This document shows, piece after piece, positions 49,789-61,888 of a stretch of 64,000 nucleotides of DNA; positions within the stretch are counted from its first letter, which is position 1, and every line of letters begins with the position of its first letter. Position numbers and translations under genes: made by a program. The DNA is taken from positions 4,464,001 through 4,528,000 of the forward strand of contig NZ_CP109430.1 of NCBI RefSeq assembly GCF_036250735.1, written 5' to 3'. The stretch is from Streptosporangium sp. NBC_01495. Its GTDB lineage: Bacteria; Actinomycetota; Actinomycetes; Streptosporangiales; Streptosporangiaceae. Under the pieces are notes generated by a model that worked only from the letters and a program-made list of their open reading frames with translations, was not told the DNA's origin and did no database searches.

Positions 49789-49831
49789 GCGACAACGATC
49801 GTTGTCGCGAGTGCAACAATGATCGTTGTCG
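49789..49831. promoter_or_regulatory. Operator for the divergent SDR / TetR pair
   Basis: GCGACAACGATCGTTGTCGC (49789-49808) is a perfect 20-bp palindrome. A second, imperfect copy, GCAACAATGATCGTTGTCG, spans 49813-49831. Both lie in the 108-base gap between the start codons. Confidence 0.85.
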
Positions 49832-49868
49832 TATGCTGATGTCAAACGCGCCCCTGACGGAGAGGCCC

Positions 49869-50507
49869 ATGCGAAGCTGGTCGGACGACAACCCCAAAGC
49901 GCAGCTCATGCAGCGAAAGCGGACGGCGATCGTGGACGCCGCCCGCGAGGCGTTCCTGGACACGGGCTACGCCGAGACCTCGGTGCACCGCATCGCCGCG
50001 GCGGCGGGTGTCTCGATCAAGACGGTCTACCGGCATTTCGACGGCAAGGACGACCTGTTCAGCGCCGTCATGCAGGACGCGTGCGCAACGCCCGAGGGCC
50101 TGCGGGACGAGCATGCGGATCTGCCGTGGTTCACCGAACCGCCGCAGGTGGCGCTGCCGCTGGCGGGCGTGGACTACCTGCGACGGGTGCTGTCATCGAC
50201 CGAGCTGGCGCTCTACCGGGTGGTGACGCGGGACACCCCTCGATTCCCCGAGCTGGGGCATCGTTATCGGCAGGTCATGGAAGTGCGAGTGCGCGTGCTG
50301 GGGCAATATCTCGACCACTGGGCTCCAAGCCAGGGCTGGAAGATCGGTGACCCGCGCTCGGCAGCTGCGACGTTCGTCGCGATGCTGGGCAGGGATCTGT
50401 TCGAGGACGCGTTGCACGGCGTCCGGGAGCCAACTGAGACGGAGATCATCGACCGTGCCCACACCGCGGCGGATCAGCTGATGACGTTGTTGAGATGCGG
50501 GATCTAA
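49869..50507 (+). CDS. TetR-family transcriptional regulator
   Basis: 212 residues from the ATG at 49869 (GGAGAGG before it; ATGs at 49833 and 49839 are in frame but lie next to the operator). The DNA-binding region is RTAIVDAAREAFLDTGYAET, HRIAAAAGVSIKTVYRHFDG. The C-terminal domain with LGRDLFEDAL resembles TetR_C_14/AefR-like. It should repress itself and the SDR through the palindromes. Confidence 0.9.
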   Translation: MRSWSDDNPKAQLMQRKRTAIVDAAREAFLDTGYAETSVHRIAAAAGVSIKTVYRHFDGKDDLFSAVMQDACATPEGLRDEHADLPWFTEPPQVALPLAGVDYLRRVLSSTELALYRVVTRDTPRFPELGHRYRQVMEVRVRVLGQYLDHWAPSQGWKIGDPRSAAATFVAMLGRDLFEDALHGVREPTETEIIDRAHTAADQLMTLLRCGI

Positions 50508-51298
50508 TCGCGAGCGGCGTTCGGCCTTGCAGCGCGGCCAGGGGCGGGGAGGTGACCCCTCGTGCGCCTGGTGGCGACGGCGGTAGGCGTGAGCGGCGAG
50601 CAGCACGGCGATGGCCAGGAGTTGATCGTCGCCGACGTTCCCCCGGCTGGCCGTCCCGGTCGCCGGAGAGGATGCCCCTGCAGGGGACGGGCAGCCTCCG
50701 GTGGCCGGTGGCGGCCGGCGCGCGTTCTTGCAGGAGTTGAAGGAGGATCTGGGATTGTTTCAGCTGGACACGTTGCTGGCGGAGATCGTGAAGTTGGAGC
50801 GGGTGAAGGCGATCGGCCTGCTGGCCCGTTGCGCGGTCCTGTTCTGAATTCGGTGTTGCCGGGCGTGTGAGCGGATCACTGGTGGAAATCGCAAGCGTGA
50901 GGCCATCACCCGCATCGAAGGCAACCTCGCACAGCTCCAGCACGAGCTCGTCGGCCACCGGGCCCAGCTCACGCGCATGCTGCGGCTGCTTGACACCGAC
51001 CGTGAAACGGCCGATGCCCAGCCCATGATCGGGGTTCACCCAACGGCGGATCCCTCATCCGATCCCGTCGGCCATGAACGGCCGGCGGGATCCTCACGTC
51101 CACAGACGGGACGGATCACCGATGCAGATGCCGATCGTCGTCGGGCTCGGCGGTGGAGTGGACTCCGTCGAGGCCACGCCAGAACTGCTGCGCGACCCAT
51201 CGCACTGCGCGGCCTGCGCGAAGGCGCGGTGATGATGCCCAGAGCGGGCACGTTCTCTCCCTGGTTCAGCCGTGTTGCAACTGCGGAGGTCAGCGCGC
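50508..51298. other. Degenerate region, probable transposase debris
   Basis: Plus-strand frames show fragments such as RAFLQELKEDLGLFQLDTLL and ITRIEGNLAQLQHELVGHRA, which look like pieces of a transposase, broken by stops. No intact gene is present. Confidence 0.4.
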
Positions 51299-52210
51299 CT
51301 TAGAAGTCCTAACAGAATGATCTGAGCGGCATCTTTGCAGGTCATCGGTTGTTGTACCTGGTATGAGGAAGGGTGAGCAGCTGCCCTGGATCGTCTCGGA
51401 CGAGCTGTGGGCGCGGATCGAACCATTGTTGCCGAGAGCGGAGCGCCGCTACCGGCACCCTGGGCGTAAGCGGCTGGACGACCGTAAGGCGCTATGCGGG
51501 ATCTTGTTCGTGCTCTACACCGCGATCCCGTGGGAGTTCCTGCCGCAGGAACTGGGTTTTGGCTCGGGGATGACGTGCTGGCGTCGGTTGCGTGACTGGC
51601 ATCAGGCCGGGGTCTGGGACCGGTTGCATCAGACGTTGCCGGCCGAGTTGCAGGCCGGCGAGCAGCTGGACTGGTCCAAGGCGGTGATCGACAGCTCCCA
51701 CGTGCGGGCGCTCAAGGGGGGCCCACAACCGGTCCGAGCCCGGTCGACCGCGCCAAAACGGGCTCGAAACACCATGTGATCACCGATGGCAACGGCATTC
51801 CACTGGCCGTGAGCCTGACCGGCGGCAACCGCAACGACGTGCTGCGGTTGATGCCGCTGCTCGAGGCGGTTCCACCGGTGCGCGGCAAGGTGGGCAAGGT
51901 GGGCAAGCCCCGTCGACGCCCTGCGGCGCTGTATGCCGACCGGGCCTACGACCACGATTGCCACCGCCGCTCGGTGCGCGAGAAACACGTCACACCGGTC
52001 ATCGCCCGCCGCGGCACCGCGCACGGTTCTGGCCTCGGCGTCCACCGCTGGGTCGTCGAACAGACGATCGCCCTGCTGCACTGGTTTCGCCGACTACGCA
52101 TCCGCTGGGAGATCCGCGACGACATTCACGAGGCCTTCCTGATCCTCGCTCTGGCAATCATCTGCTGGCGCCGCCTCGCCCGCTGACCGCATTTTGCTAG
52201 GAGTTCTAAG
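51299..52210. mobile_element. IS5-family (IS427-like) insertion sequence
   Basis: The ends are inverted repeats: CTTAGAAGTCCTAACAGAATG at the left, and at the right the reverse complement with four changes (20-base match region shown as CTTAGAACTCCTAGCAAAAT). The transposase is in two overlapping frames. Confidence 0.85.
51363..52186 (+). CDS. IS5/IS427-type transposase made by -1 frameshift
   Basis: The first frame (51363-51779) carries the N-terminal DUF4096 region (ELWARIEPLLPRAERRYRHP, PWEFLPQELGFGSGMTCWRR) and the first catalytic Asp (VIDSSHVRALKGG). The second frame (to 52186) has HHVITDGNGIPLAVSLTGGN, YADRAYDHD and WVVEQTIALLHWFRR. The two join by a -1 shift at the G6 run 51716-51721 (CAAGGGGGGCCC), the known expression mode of the IS427 group. 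Both parts are intact. Confidence 0.88.
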
Positions 52211-52463
52211 GCTGGCCACCGATCCTCGGGCTTACCGTCCCCGTCCCGAAGGGCCCCATGGTCGAGAAAGGCGAACAACGCCGCGCCGTGCCCGGAGGGG
52301 TTGTAGATGCTCTACAGCGGACCGGTCAGCAGCTCCAGCTCGATATCGTGATGACGCAGTTTCTCAGCGATGGTGAGCAGCTCGGCGCCACCGCGGCCCA
52401 GGCGCTTCATCTCGTACACGGACAAGATCACCCGCTGGTGCGGGACGGGCGCTACCTGCTGTA
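52211..52463 (-). pseudogene. Serine recombinase (resolvase) fragment with an in-frame stop
   Basis: On the minus strand: RVILSVY, EMKRLGRGGAELLTIAEKLR, HHDIELELLTGPL, stop, then IYNPSGHGAALFAF. This is the middle of the resolvase N-terminal domain. It starts directly at the end of the CMD gene and is cut by the IS5. Confidence 0.65.
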
Positions 52464-52958
52464 ATTCTTCCCGGGGGGCTTACCGGGGACAGGCTTGGCG
52501 ATGAGGGCGACAGGGATGAAGAAGAAGATCTGGCTCATCGCCAGGGTAAGCGTCCACAGCGCCTTGTCGTCGTAGTGGAAGGATGCCTTGGCATACAGCT
52601 CGTCGGGGACGCGTTCCCCGGACGGGTTCGGGGTGAGGGCGGCCTCCACGAGCTCCAGCGCGACCCGTTCGGCATCGGTGAAGTAGGGGGCGTCCTGCCA
52701 GGATGCCACGGCGGTGATGCGTTCCTCTGTCTCCCCGGCCTTGCGGAGGAGGCCGGTTTGCCGGACGGTGTGGTACGTGCTGCCGACGATCTGCCCAGCG
52801 CGGAGCTGCACCAGGTTGACGGTGGTCTGCGGGATCGCACCGTTCAGGGTGGCCTTGAGCATGGCTCCGGCGATTTGTCCCAGCTCGGGGAAGAACTGAG
52901 CGGGGTCGGGCAGACGCGACCGTAGGTTGTCTTGCTCGATGGTCGTGGGCATGGACAT
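52452..52958 (-). CDS. Carboxymuconolactone decarboxylase (AhpD-like) family protein lacking the CxxC
   Basis: 168 residues from the ATG at 52958 (a second ATG at 52952). The CMD helices are clear (VNLVQLRAGQIVGSTYHTVR, ITAVASWQDAPYFTDAERVA, ALWTLTLAMSQIFFFIPVAL), but the redox CxxC of the family is replaced by S60-T-Y-H63, so AhpD-type peroxidase activity is unlikely. CMD genes are the usual partners of ECF41 sigma factors. Its leader (52959-53040) resembles the leader at 55310-55390 next to the ECF41 gene, from which it seems separated by IS3. Confidence 0.85.
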   Translation of the reverse strand: MSMPTTIEQDNLRSRLPDPAQFFPELGQIAGAMLKATLNGAIPQTTVNLVQLRAGQIVGSTYHTVRQTGLLRKAGETEERITAVASWQDAPYFTDAERVALELVEAALTPNPSGERVPDELYAKASFHYDDKALWTLTLAMSQIFFFIPVALIAKPVPGKPPGKNYSR

Positions 52959-53353
52959 GGCGAGGTTTCCCTTCTCAATCTCTGCGGTGGTCTTAGGGCT
53001 TGCAACCTGGTGGGATTGGTCTTCCATCACGAAGTGGCAGGCCGCGGAGACGATCACGCGTTCCGACGCGGGTTTGACGGCTTGGCAATCCCCTCGAACC
53101 GTAGAGACTTCTGTTGTGGTGATCTTCGCTTTTAGGATCTTGCTGGTGCGCTGCGCGTCCTCGCTGGGGCAGGCCCTGGCCTGCCCGTACTCCTGCCGCC
53201 AGGGGCCGTAGAGGTCTCCGGGGTCAAGGGCGGCCGAAGGCCGTCGCGCAGCGATCGCGTCAGCGACCCTTGAGGCCGGAGCAGGCGGCCCCGGACACTG
53301 CGCGGCGCATCCCCCGGCCCGCACGAGGTGTTCGATCAGGAGAACGCGGCGGC

Positions 53354-54325
53354 TCATGCCGCCTCCTTCCGTTCGTGCCGCGCAGCGGCCTTGCGTTTCC
53401 TCTTGTCCTCCTTGCGCTGCCGTGCCGCGGCCCGCAACCGCTGCTGAACCGACGGATCCAACCGCTCGAACTCCACCGGCGAAAACATCGCGTTCGTCGA
53501 ATGCAGCCGCATCGTGTTGAAGTCGTCGATCCAGGCGGCGATCGCACGACGGGCCTGATCATGGGTGGCGAACGGCTCACGGCGCAACAACTCGAACTCC
53601 AAACTGGAGAAGAACGACTCGGCCGCGGCATTGTCCAGCGCCGAGCCGACCCGCCCCATCGACTGCACGATGCCCATCCGCTCACAGGCCCGCCGGAAGT
53701 CGGCCGCGGTGTACTCCGACCCTTGATCACTGTGAAACCTCACACCCGCGACGCCACCGCCCCGCAGGGCGACCGCCATCTGCAGCGACGCGGTGGCCAG
53801 CGCGGCTCCCTTGTGCGCGCTCATCGCGAACCCGAGCACTCGGCGGGAGAACAAGTCCTCGGTGGCCGCCAGATACAGCGCTCCTTCAGCGGTGGGGATC
53901 TCGGTGCCGTCCCCGCACCAGGTCACGTCCGGCCCGGGTGCGGTGAAGTCCCGCCGCAGATGGTCCTCGGCCCGCCACCGGCCCCGGCCCGGCCGGGTGG
54001 TGTTCTTGCGCTTGGTCTTGGGCCGGGCCGCCAAAGCGCGCTCAGCCATGACCTTCGCCACCGTGTTCTTACTCACTCGCCAACCGGCCCGACGCAGCCG
54101 GGCGGTGATCCGCGGTGATCCCTCAGTGCCTTTGCGCTGATGAAACGCCGAGACGACGGCCTCGATCAGACCAGCCCGACGGCGTTCGCGCTCGCCAGGA
54201 CCCTCGCGCCCCCGCCGCGACCACTTATAAAACCAGGACTGCGACACCCCCAGCGCCCGGCACGCAACCGCGTGCGCAACACCGTGCTCGGCCCTCTGAG
54301 CGGCGATGAAGCCGGCCATGCTCAC
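53354..54325 (-). CDS. IS3-family transposase OrfB
   Basis: 323 residues with HTH_21 (ACRALGVSQSWFYKWSRRGR), the rve core WCGDGTEIPT, FHSDQGSEYTA and NAAAESFFSSLEFE, and a basic tail. The start overlaps the OrfA stop by four bases. The protein is related to the truncated OrfB at 31554-32270. Confidence 0.92.
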   Translation of the reverse strand: MSMAGFIAAQRAEHGVAHAVACRALGVSQSWFYKWSRRGREGPGERERRRAGLIEAVVSAFHQRKGTEGSPRITARLRRAGWRVSKNTVAKVMAERALAARPKTKRKNTTRPGRGRWRAEDHLRRDFTAPGPDVTWCGDGTEIPTAEGALYLAATEDLFSRRVLGFAMSAHKGAALATASLQMAVALRGGGVAGVRFHSDQGSEYTAADFRRACERMGIVQSMGRVGSALDNAAAESFFSSLEFELLRREPFATHDQARRAIAAWIDDFNTMRLHSTNAMFSPVEFERLDPSVQQRLRAAARQRKEDKRKRKAAARHERKEAA

Positions 54326-54618
54326 CGGCCCATCGCGTCCTTGACCCAGAGGGCCACCGAGCGCTTGAGCACATCACGCTCCATCGCCAGCTCGGCGACC
54401 TCCCGACGCAGCCGGACCAACTCGGCCCGCTCGTCCTCGCCCAGGCCGCCGTTTCCGGCTCGCCGCCGCTGCCGGGCCATGTTCACCCAGTTGGCCAGAG
54501 TGCCCGCATTGACCCCCAGATCCTGGGCCACCCGCACGATCGGCCTACCGGTCTCCTCAACGATCCGGACCGCACCGTCTTTGAAGTCCTGATCGAACCT
54601 CCGTCGTGTCTCAGACAT
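54322..54618 (-). CDS. IS3-family transposase OrfA
   Basis: 98 residues: RRRFDQDFKDGAVRIVEETG, RVAQDLGVNAGTLANWVNMA, then a coiled coil ending KRSVALWVKD. It is intact. OrfA and OrfB overlap by ATGA. The 166 bases between the IS end and the DoxX stop (54650-54815) hold nothing recognisable. Confidence 0.9.
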   Translation of the reverse strand: MSETRRRFDQDFKDGAVRIVEETGRPIVRVAQDLGVNAGTLANWVNMARQRRRAGNGGLGEDERAELVRLRREVAELAMERDVLKRSVALWVKDAMGR

Positions 54619-54815
54619 CGCCGTTCCCCCTTTAAGGCGATGTCTCTACGTTACGAGGGAAAGCCCAGGCTATCCGTATACCTGCCGGAGGTCGCCGAGC
54701 TTTCCTGCGTACCGAATGGCGTCTGAGTGGTCGGACGACACAACCGCTGGGAAGGCGAGGCGACGCGTCGATCGTCATACTGCGGCGGCCAGGTGAGTGA
54801 ACCTGCCTCCACGGA

Positions 54816-55169
54816 TCACCACCAGTGGTAGAGCAGGTTAACGGTTAGTGCGGCCACTGCGGTGGCGAAGAATAGGGCCCAATTCCCGAGTTTGCGGGAA
54901 CCCACTCGCAGGTGCGCAAGGAGCGCGCCGATGAAGTACAGGACGAGGCCGGCGGCAGCGAGAGTCCCCAGCATTGGCAGGGCGAACCCACCCAACAGCC
55001 CCAAAGAGCCCGCCGCCAGCATCATGCCCAACACCGGTACCCACGACCGCGGCAAACGCTTTATGTCCGCCTGGACCTTTGGAAATTCGTGGCCGATAAG
55101 GTAGACGACTGCGGCGCTGCCGAACAGTAGCGAGGCGAAGATGGTGATCGTCGCATAAGCGGCGAACAT
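54816..55169 (-). CDS. DoxX-family membrane protein
   Basis: 117 residues with four transmembrane helices (YATITIFASLLFGSAAVVYL, VLGMMLAAGSLGLLGGFALP, AAAGLVLYFIGALLAHLRVG, FFATAVAALTVNLLYHWW). The ATG at 55169 follows GGGAGAGC. DoxX proteins are quinol-linked or redox-associated membrane proteins and often accompany CMD genes and ECF sigma factors. A CCTGACA-N16-CGTC promoter points at it from 55417-55391. Confidence 0.85.
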   Translation of the reverse strand: MFAAYATITIFASLLFGSAAVVYLIGHEFPKVQADIKRLPRSWVPVLGMMLAAGSLGLLGGFALPMLGTLAAAGLVLYFIGALLAHLRVGSRKLGNWALFFATAVAALTVNLLYHWW

Positions 55170-55390
55170 GAGCTCTCCCTTGTGGTTGTTTGCTGCAAGA
55201 ACTTCCGTTGAGAAGTCGGCAGTGCATCGTTGATCGCTGGGCGTCTTCGGTAGGCATCGTGTGATGGTCGGCGCGAAATATAGCGACCACCTGAGCGTGG
55301 GTGAGGAGACGGCGTGCGCCTGGGCACGGCGAGGTCTCCCTTCTCGATCTCAACGGTGTTGAGTCTTGCGACCCGGTGTCCCAGTAGTCC

Positions 55391-55455
55391 GACGAAACAA
55401 CTACTTGAAATGTCAGGCGACGCGCTAACCTGACAATCCGGTGCGCTGTCTCGTC
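55391..55455. promoter_or_regulatory. Divergent pair of ECF41-type promoters
   Basis: Rightward: CCTGACA (55429-55435), 16 bases, CGTC (55452-55455), 41 bases before the ECF41 start codon. Leftward: CCTGACA (55417-55411 on the minus strand), 16 bases, CGTC (55394-55391), toward DoxX. ECF41 promoters are described as TGTCACA-N16-CGTC, so spacing and -10 are exact and the -35 is partial. The two -35 boxes form the inverted repeat TGTCAGG-N11-CCTGACA. Downstream on the left, 55310-55390 is a copy of the CMD gene leader. Confidence 0.75.
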
Positions 55456-55495
55456 GAACTGGTGAGGGCAGATGCCTGCAAGGAGCTGCGACACC

Positions 55496-56452
55496 ATGAC
55501 CACCCCATCCGAGCCAAGAGACGGCTGGCTCGATCCGAGCCTGAGCGCGATCATGAGCGAGCGGCGTCAGCTGATCAATCTCGCCTATCGACTCCTCGGC
55601 TCCCTGGCCGATGCCGAAGATGTCGTCCAAGAGGCCTACGCCCGCTGGTACGCCATGTCCACGGAGCAGCAGGGGGCCATCGAGTCCCCCGGCAGTTGGC
55701 TGACGAAGGTCGCCAGTCGCATCTGCCTGGACCTGCTCGGTTCGGCTCGGGCCCGGCGCGAGAGCTACGTGGGCGAATGGATCCCCGAGCCACTGCCCGA
55801 TCAAACGGAGTGGATCAGCAGCAGGGGCGGCGGCACTACCGCCGACCCTGCCGACAAGGTCACTCTCGACGAGTCGATCAACATGGCCTTCCTCGTCGTG
55901 CTCGACTCGATGACCCCGGCCGAGCGGGTCGCGTTCATCCTGCACGACGTCTTCCGCTACTCCTTCGCCGAAGTGGCCGACATCGTCGGCCGGACCCCGG
56001 CGGCCTGCCGCCAACTGGCCTATTCGGCCCGCCACCGCCTCCGCGCCGTGCGGCCCACCACCACCTCGACAGCCCGACAGGCCGGCATCGTCAGGGAATT
56101 CAAACATGCATGGCAAGCCATGGACATCGACGCCCTCATCGGCCTGCTCGCCCCAGACGCCACCCTCGTCGCCGACGGCGGCGGCCTGGTCAACACCACG
56201 CGCCGCCCGATCGAAGGCGCCGAGCGGATCGTGCGCTCACTGATCAAACTCGTCGGCAGGCGATCCAACCTGGCGATTCTGGAGCGTACGGTCAACGGTC
56301 AGCCCGGTCTGGTGGTTCAGCAAGACGGTGTCACTGAGACGGTGGCGGCGTTCGACGTCGAGGGCGACCAGATCAAGCGCATCTGGGGGGTACGCAATCC
56401 CGACAAGCTCCGGCCGTGGACGGTGGGGCCGCAGCACCAGGACAACTCATGA
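55496..56452 (+). CDS. ECF41-family sigma factor with SnoaL-like C-terminal domain
   Basis: 318 residues; the ATG at 55496 has AAGGAG 10 bases upstream. Region 2 (RRQLINLAYRLLGSLADAED, VQEAYARWY), linker WIPEP, region 4 (MTPAERVAFILHDVFRYSFA, EVADIVGRTPAACRQLAYSA) and C-terminal DGGGLV and NPDKL mark ECF41. The promoter before it has the same form as that facing DoxX, which implies autoregulation. CMD-like and DoxX genes complete the system. The 150 bases after its stop show nothing. Confidence 0.9.
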   Translation: MTTPSEPRDGWLDPSLSAIMSERRQLINLAYRLLGSLADAEDVVQEAYARWYAMSTEQQGAIESPGSWLTKVASRICLDLLGSARARRESYVGEWIPEPLPDQTEWISSRGGGTTADPADKVTLDESINMAFLVVLDSMTPAERVAFILHDVFRYSFAEVADIVGRTPAACRQLAYSARHRLRAVRPTTTSTARQAGIVREFKHAWQAMDIDALIGLLAPDATLVADGGGLVNTTRRPIEGAERIVRSLIKLVGRRSNLAILERTVNGQPGLVVQQDGVTETVAAFDVEGDQIKRIWGVRNPDKLRPWTVGPQHQDNS

Positions 56453-56608
56453 AGGCCTGGCGATCGGCCAGCCGCATCTCCGGCGCGCCGGCTCTGTTCG
56501 TCCTCGCGGCCGGTGGCGATCGTAGGCAACGGACGCACTGCACACCGGGGCCGCTTGCGGACGCATTAGGGCCCTGTTGCAGCCGGTTTCCGAGAAGGGG
56601 CCCTCCCC

Positions 56609-59880
<3,272 letters not shown>

Positions 59881-60117
59881 GCGAGCGGTTGTGGCTCGAC
59901 CGGGCGCACGCGCGAGGTGACGACCGAACCTGAGGACGGGGCCGGGCCGTGACAGCGGCCGGCGGCGTCTTCTCGAGGTGCGGGCGGCTACGACACGGAA
60001 GGCCTCCCGCGAGAACGGTCCTTTGGTTCTGCGCAGGTGCGTCAGGATCGGTCCGCCGGCCGTTCGGTCGTCGGCGAGTACGGGCGGGATGGCCGATCGG
60101 AGACGTGCCGGGGCCCG

Positions 60118-60909
60118 TCACACCTTGATGGCGCGGGGCGTGCCCGGCGTCAGCCAGGTGACGGCCCCGGTGAAGGCGGTGGGGGCGTCGGCCCAGGAGG
60201 CGGTGATGGCCTCCCTGCCCTCCTGGAAGTGCTGCCAGCCCTCGTAGTGGACGGGGAGGACGGTGACCGGGGCGATGGCCGCGCCGAGGTCGAGGGCGTC
60301 GGCGGCGGTCATGGTGTAACGGAGCGGGCCGGTGAGGGGGAACCGGACGCCGCCGAGGTGCAGCAGGACGGTGCCCGGGGCGAGGTCGGCGGCCGTCTTG
60401 CGGAGCGCGGAGTGCAGCACGGTGTCGCCGGTGATCCACAACGGTCCGTGCTCCTGGTCCGGCCAGGTCAGTGCGAAGCCGATGACGTCGCCGACGATGG
60501 GATGGCTGAGCGGCGGCCCGTGCCGGCACGGGGTGGCGGTGATCTCGATCGACGGGCGGCCGGGCGCCTCCAGCCGGGTGCTCTGCCCGGCCTCGAGCCC
60601 GCGGGTGGCTCCGCCGAGGCGGCGGGCGCCCGAGCGGGTGGTGACCGTGACTCCGGCGGTGGCCAGCAGGGCGCGTCCGGCGTCGTCGAGGTTGTCGCCG
60701 TGGTGGTCGTGGGTGAGCAGGACGGCGTCCAGCGGCGGCAGGGCGTCCGGCGGCAGGGCGGGGCCGGTGAGCTTGCGGGAGGAGGTCCCCCAGCCGAACG
60801 CGTAGGTTCGGCCGGGGGCGTCGAAAGTCGGGTCCGTCAGCAGTCGCCAGCCTTCGAACTCGATGAGGACGGTGGGGCCGCCGATGTGAGTGAACCTGAC
60901 TTCCGACAT
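60118..60909 (-). CDS. MBL-fold metallohydrolase (UlaG-like)
   Basis: 263 residues. The metal motif THDHHGDNLD and late ligands WITGDT and LPVHYEGW define a metallo-beta-lactamase-fold hydrolase of the RomA/UlaG group. The start MSEVRFTHIGGPTVLIEF is typical. The substrate is unknown. It follows an alpha/beta hydrolase gene by 24 bases and is probably in its operon. Confidence 0.88.
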   Translation of the reverse strand: MSEVRFTHIGGPTVLIEFEGWRLLTDPTFDAPGRTYAFGWGTSSRKLTGPALPPDALPPLDAVLLTHDHHGDNLDDAGRALLATAGVTVTTRSGARRLGGATRGLEAGQSTRLEAPGRPSIEITATPCRHGPPLSHPIVGDVIGFALTWPDQEHGPLWITGDTVLHSALRKTAADLAPGTVLLHLGGVRFPLTGPLRYTMTAADALDLGAAIAPVTVLPVHYEGWQHFQEGREAITASWADAPTAFTGAVTWLTPGTPRAIKV

Positions 60910-60933
60910 GGGACGCGCTCTTTTCCGAAGATG

Positions 60934-61725
60934 TCAGCTGTGGTCGAGGGCCCAGGCGAGGGCGTGGTCGGCGATCTCCTCCCAGCCCTGCTCGGCGGGC
61001 ATCAGGTGGGAGCGGCCGGGGTATTCGACCACCTCGGTGACGGTGGCGGACTTGTAGTGCCTGGCGTTGGAGCGCTGAATCTTGGGCGGCATGAGGTGGT
61101 CGTGCTCGCCGGCGACGAACAGCAGCGGCTTGCGGTCGTCGTTGTGGTAGTCGACGTAGTTGTCGTCCTTGCCGGGGTGGATGTTGGCCAGCGCGCTGCC
61201 CCAGAAGATGTTGCCGGAGGCGGGAATGTGGTAGCGCTCGTAGGTCGCCCGTGCCTGGTCCTCGGGGAAGGTGTTGGTGAAGGCGTACTTCCACTGGTCG
61301 TAGGTGAAGCCGACCGCCCTGTGCCGGTTGGCGGGGTTCTTCAGCACCGGGAAGGTGGCGCGGATCTGCGACAGCGGGATCACCTGGACGCCTTCGGTGG
61401 GCGCGGAGTTGATCGCCACTCCGGCGGCGCCGTACCCGTGGTCGAGCAGGATCTGGGTGAACACCCCACCTGCGGAGTGCCCCATGATGATGGGTGGCGT
61501 CTCCAGGCCGCCGATCAGCGTCTCCAGGGACTCGATGATCTGCGGGACGGTGACCTGCTCGATCGGGGTGGGGTCGGCGTTCAGCGCCTCCACCTCCACC
61601 TCGAAGCCGGGATAGGCCGGGGCCAGGACGGTGAACCCCTTGGCCCGGTAACGGGTGATCCAGTGCTCCCAGCTGCGCGGGGTGACCCAGAAGCCGTGGA
61701 TCAAGACGATGGTATTGGGTTTCAT
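60934..61725 (-). CDS. Alpha/beta hydrolase
   Basis: 263 residues with the oxyanion motif LIHGFW, nucleophile elbow GHSAGG, acid in FVAGEHDHLMP and histidine in YPGRSHLMPAE. It lacks a signal peptide. The substrate is unknown. It is second of three leftward hydrolase genes. Confidence 0.88.
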   Translation of the reverse strand: MKPNTIVLIHGFWVTPRSWEHWITRYRAKGFTVLAPAYPGFEVEVEALNADPTPIEQVTVPQIIESLETLIGGLETPPIIMGHSAGGVFTQILLDHGYGAAGVAINSAPTEGVQVIPLSQIRATFPVLKNPANRHRAVGFTYDQWKYAFTNTFPEDQARATYERYHIPASGNIFWGSALANIHPGKDDNYVDYHNDDRKPLLFVAGEHDHLMPPKIQRSNARHYKSATVTEVVEYPGRSHLMPAEQGWEEIADHALAWALDHS

Positions 61726-61888
61726 GGGAGTTGTCCTTCAGCGGGTGACGGCCGTGGCGGCCACGGGGTGGGAGATCATGACGACGTGGGATGAGCGAAT
61801 CTCGGTGATCTTGCTGCCGGCCCGCTTGGCCATGAAGCGCCGGGCGGCCGGCGGGACGCATGCGGGAGACTCGCCCGGTCCTGGGGGT

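Larger units (their letters stand above)
53101..54649. mobile_element. IS3-family insertion sequence
   Basis: GTAGAGACTTC at 53101 and the inverted GTAGAGACATC ending at 54649 are the likely ends. About 250 non-coding bases separate the left end from the orfB stop, which is unusually long. The orientation is leftward. The insertion separates the CMD gene from the ECF41 locus. Confidence 0.65.
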
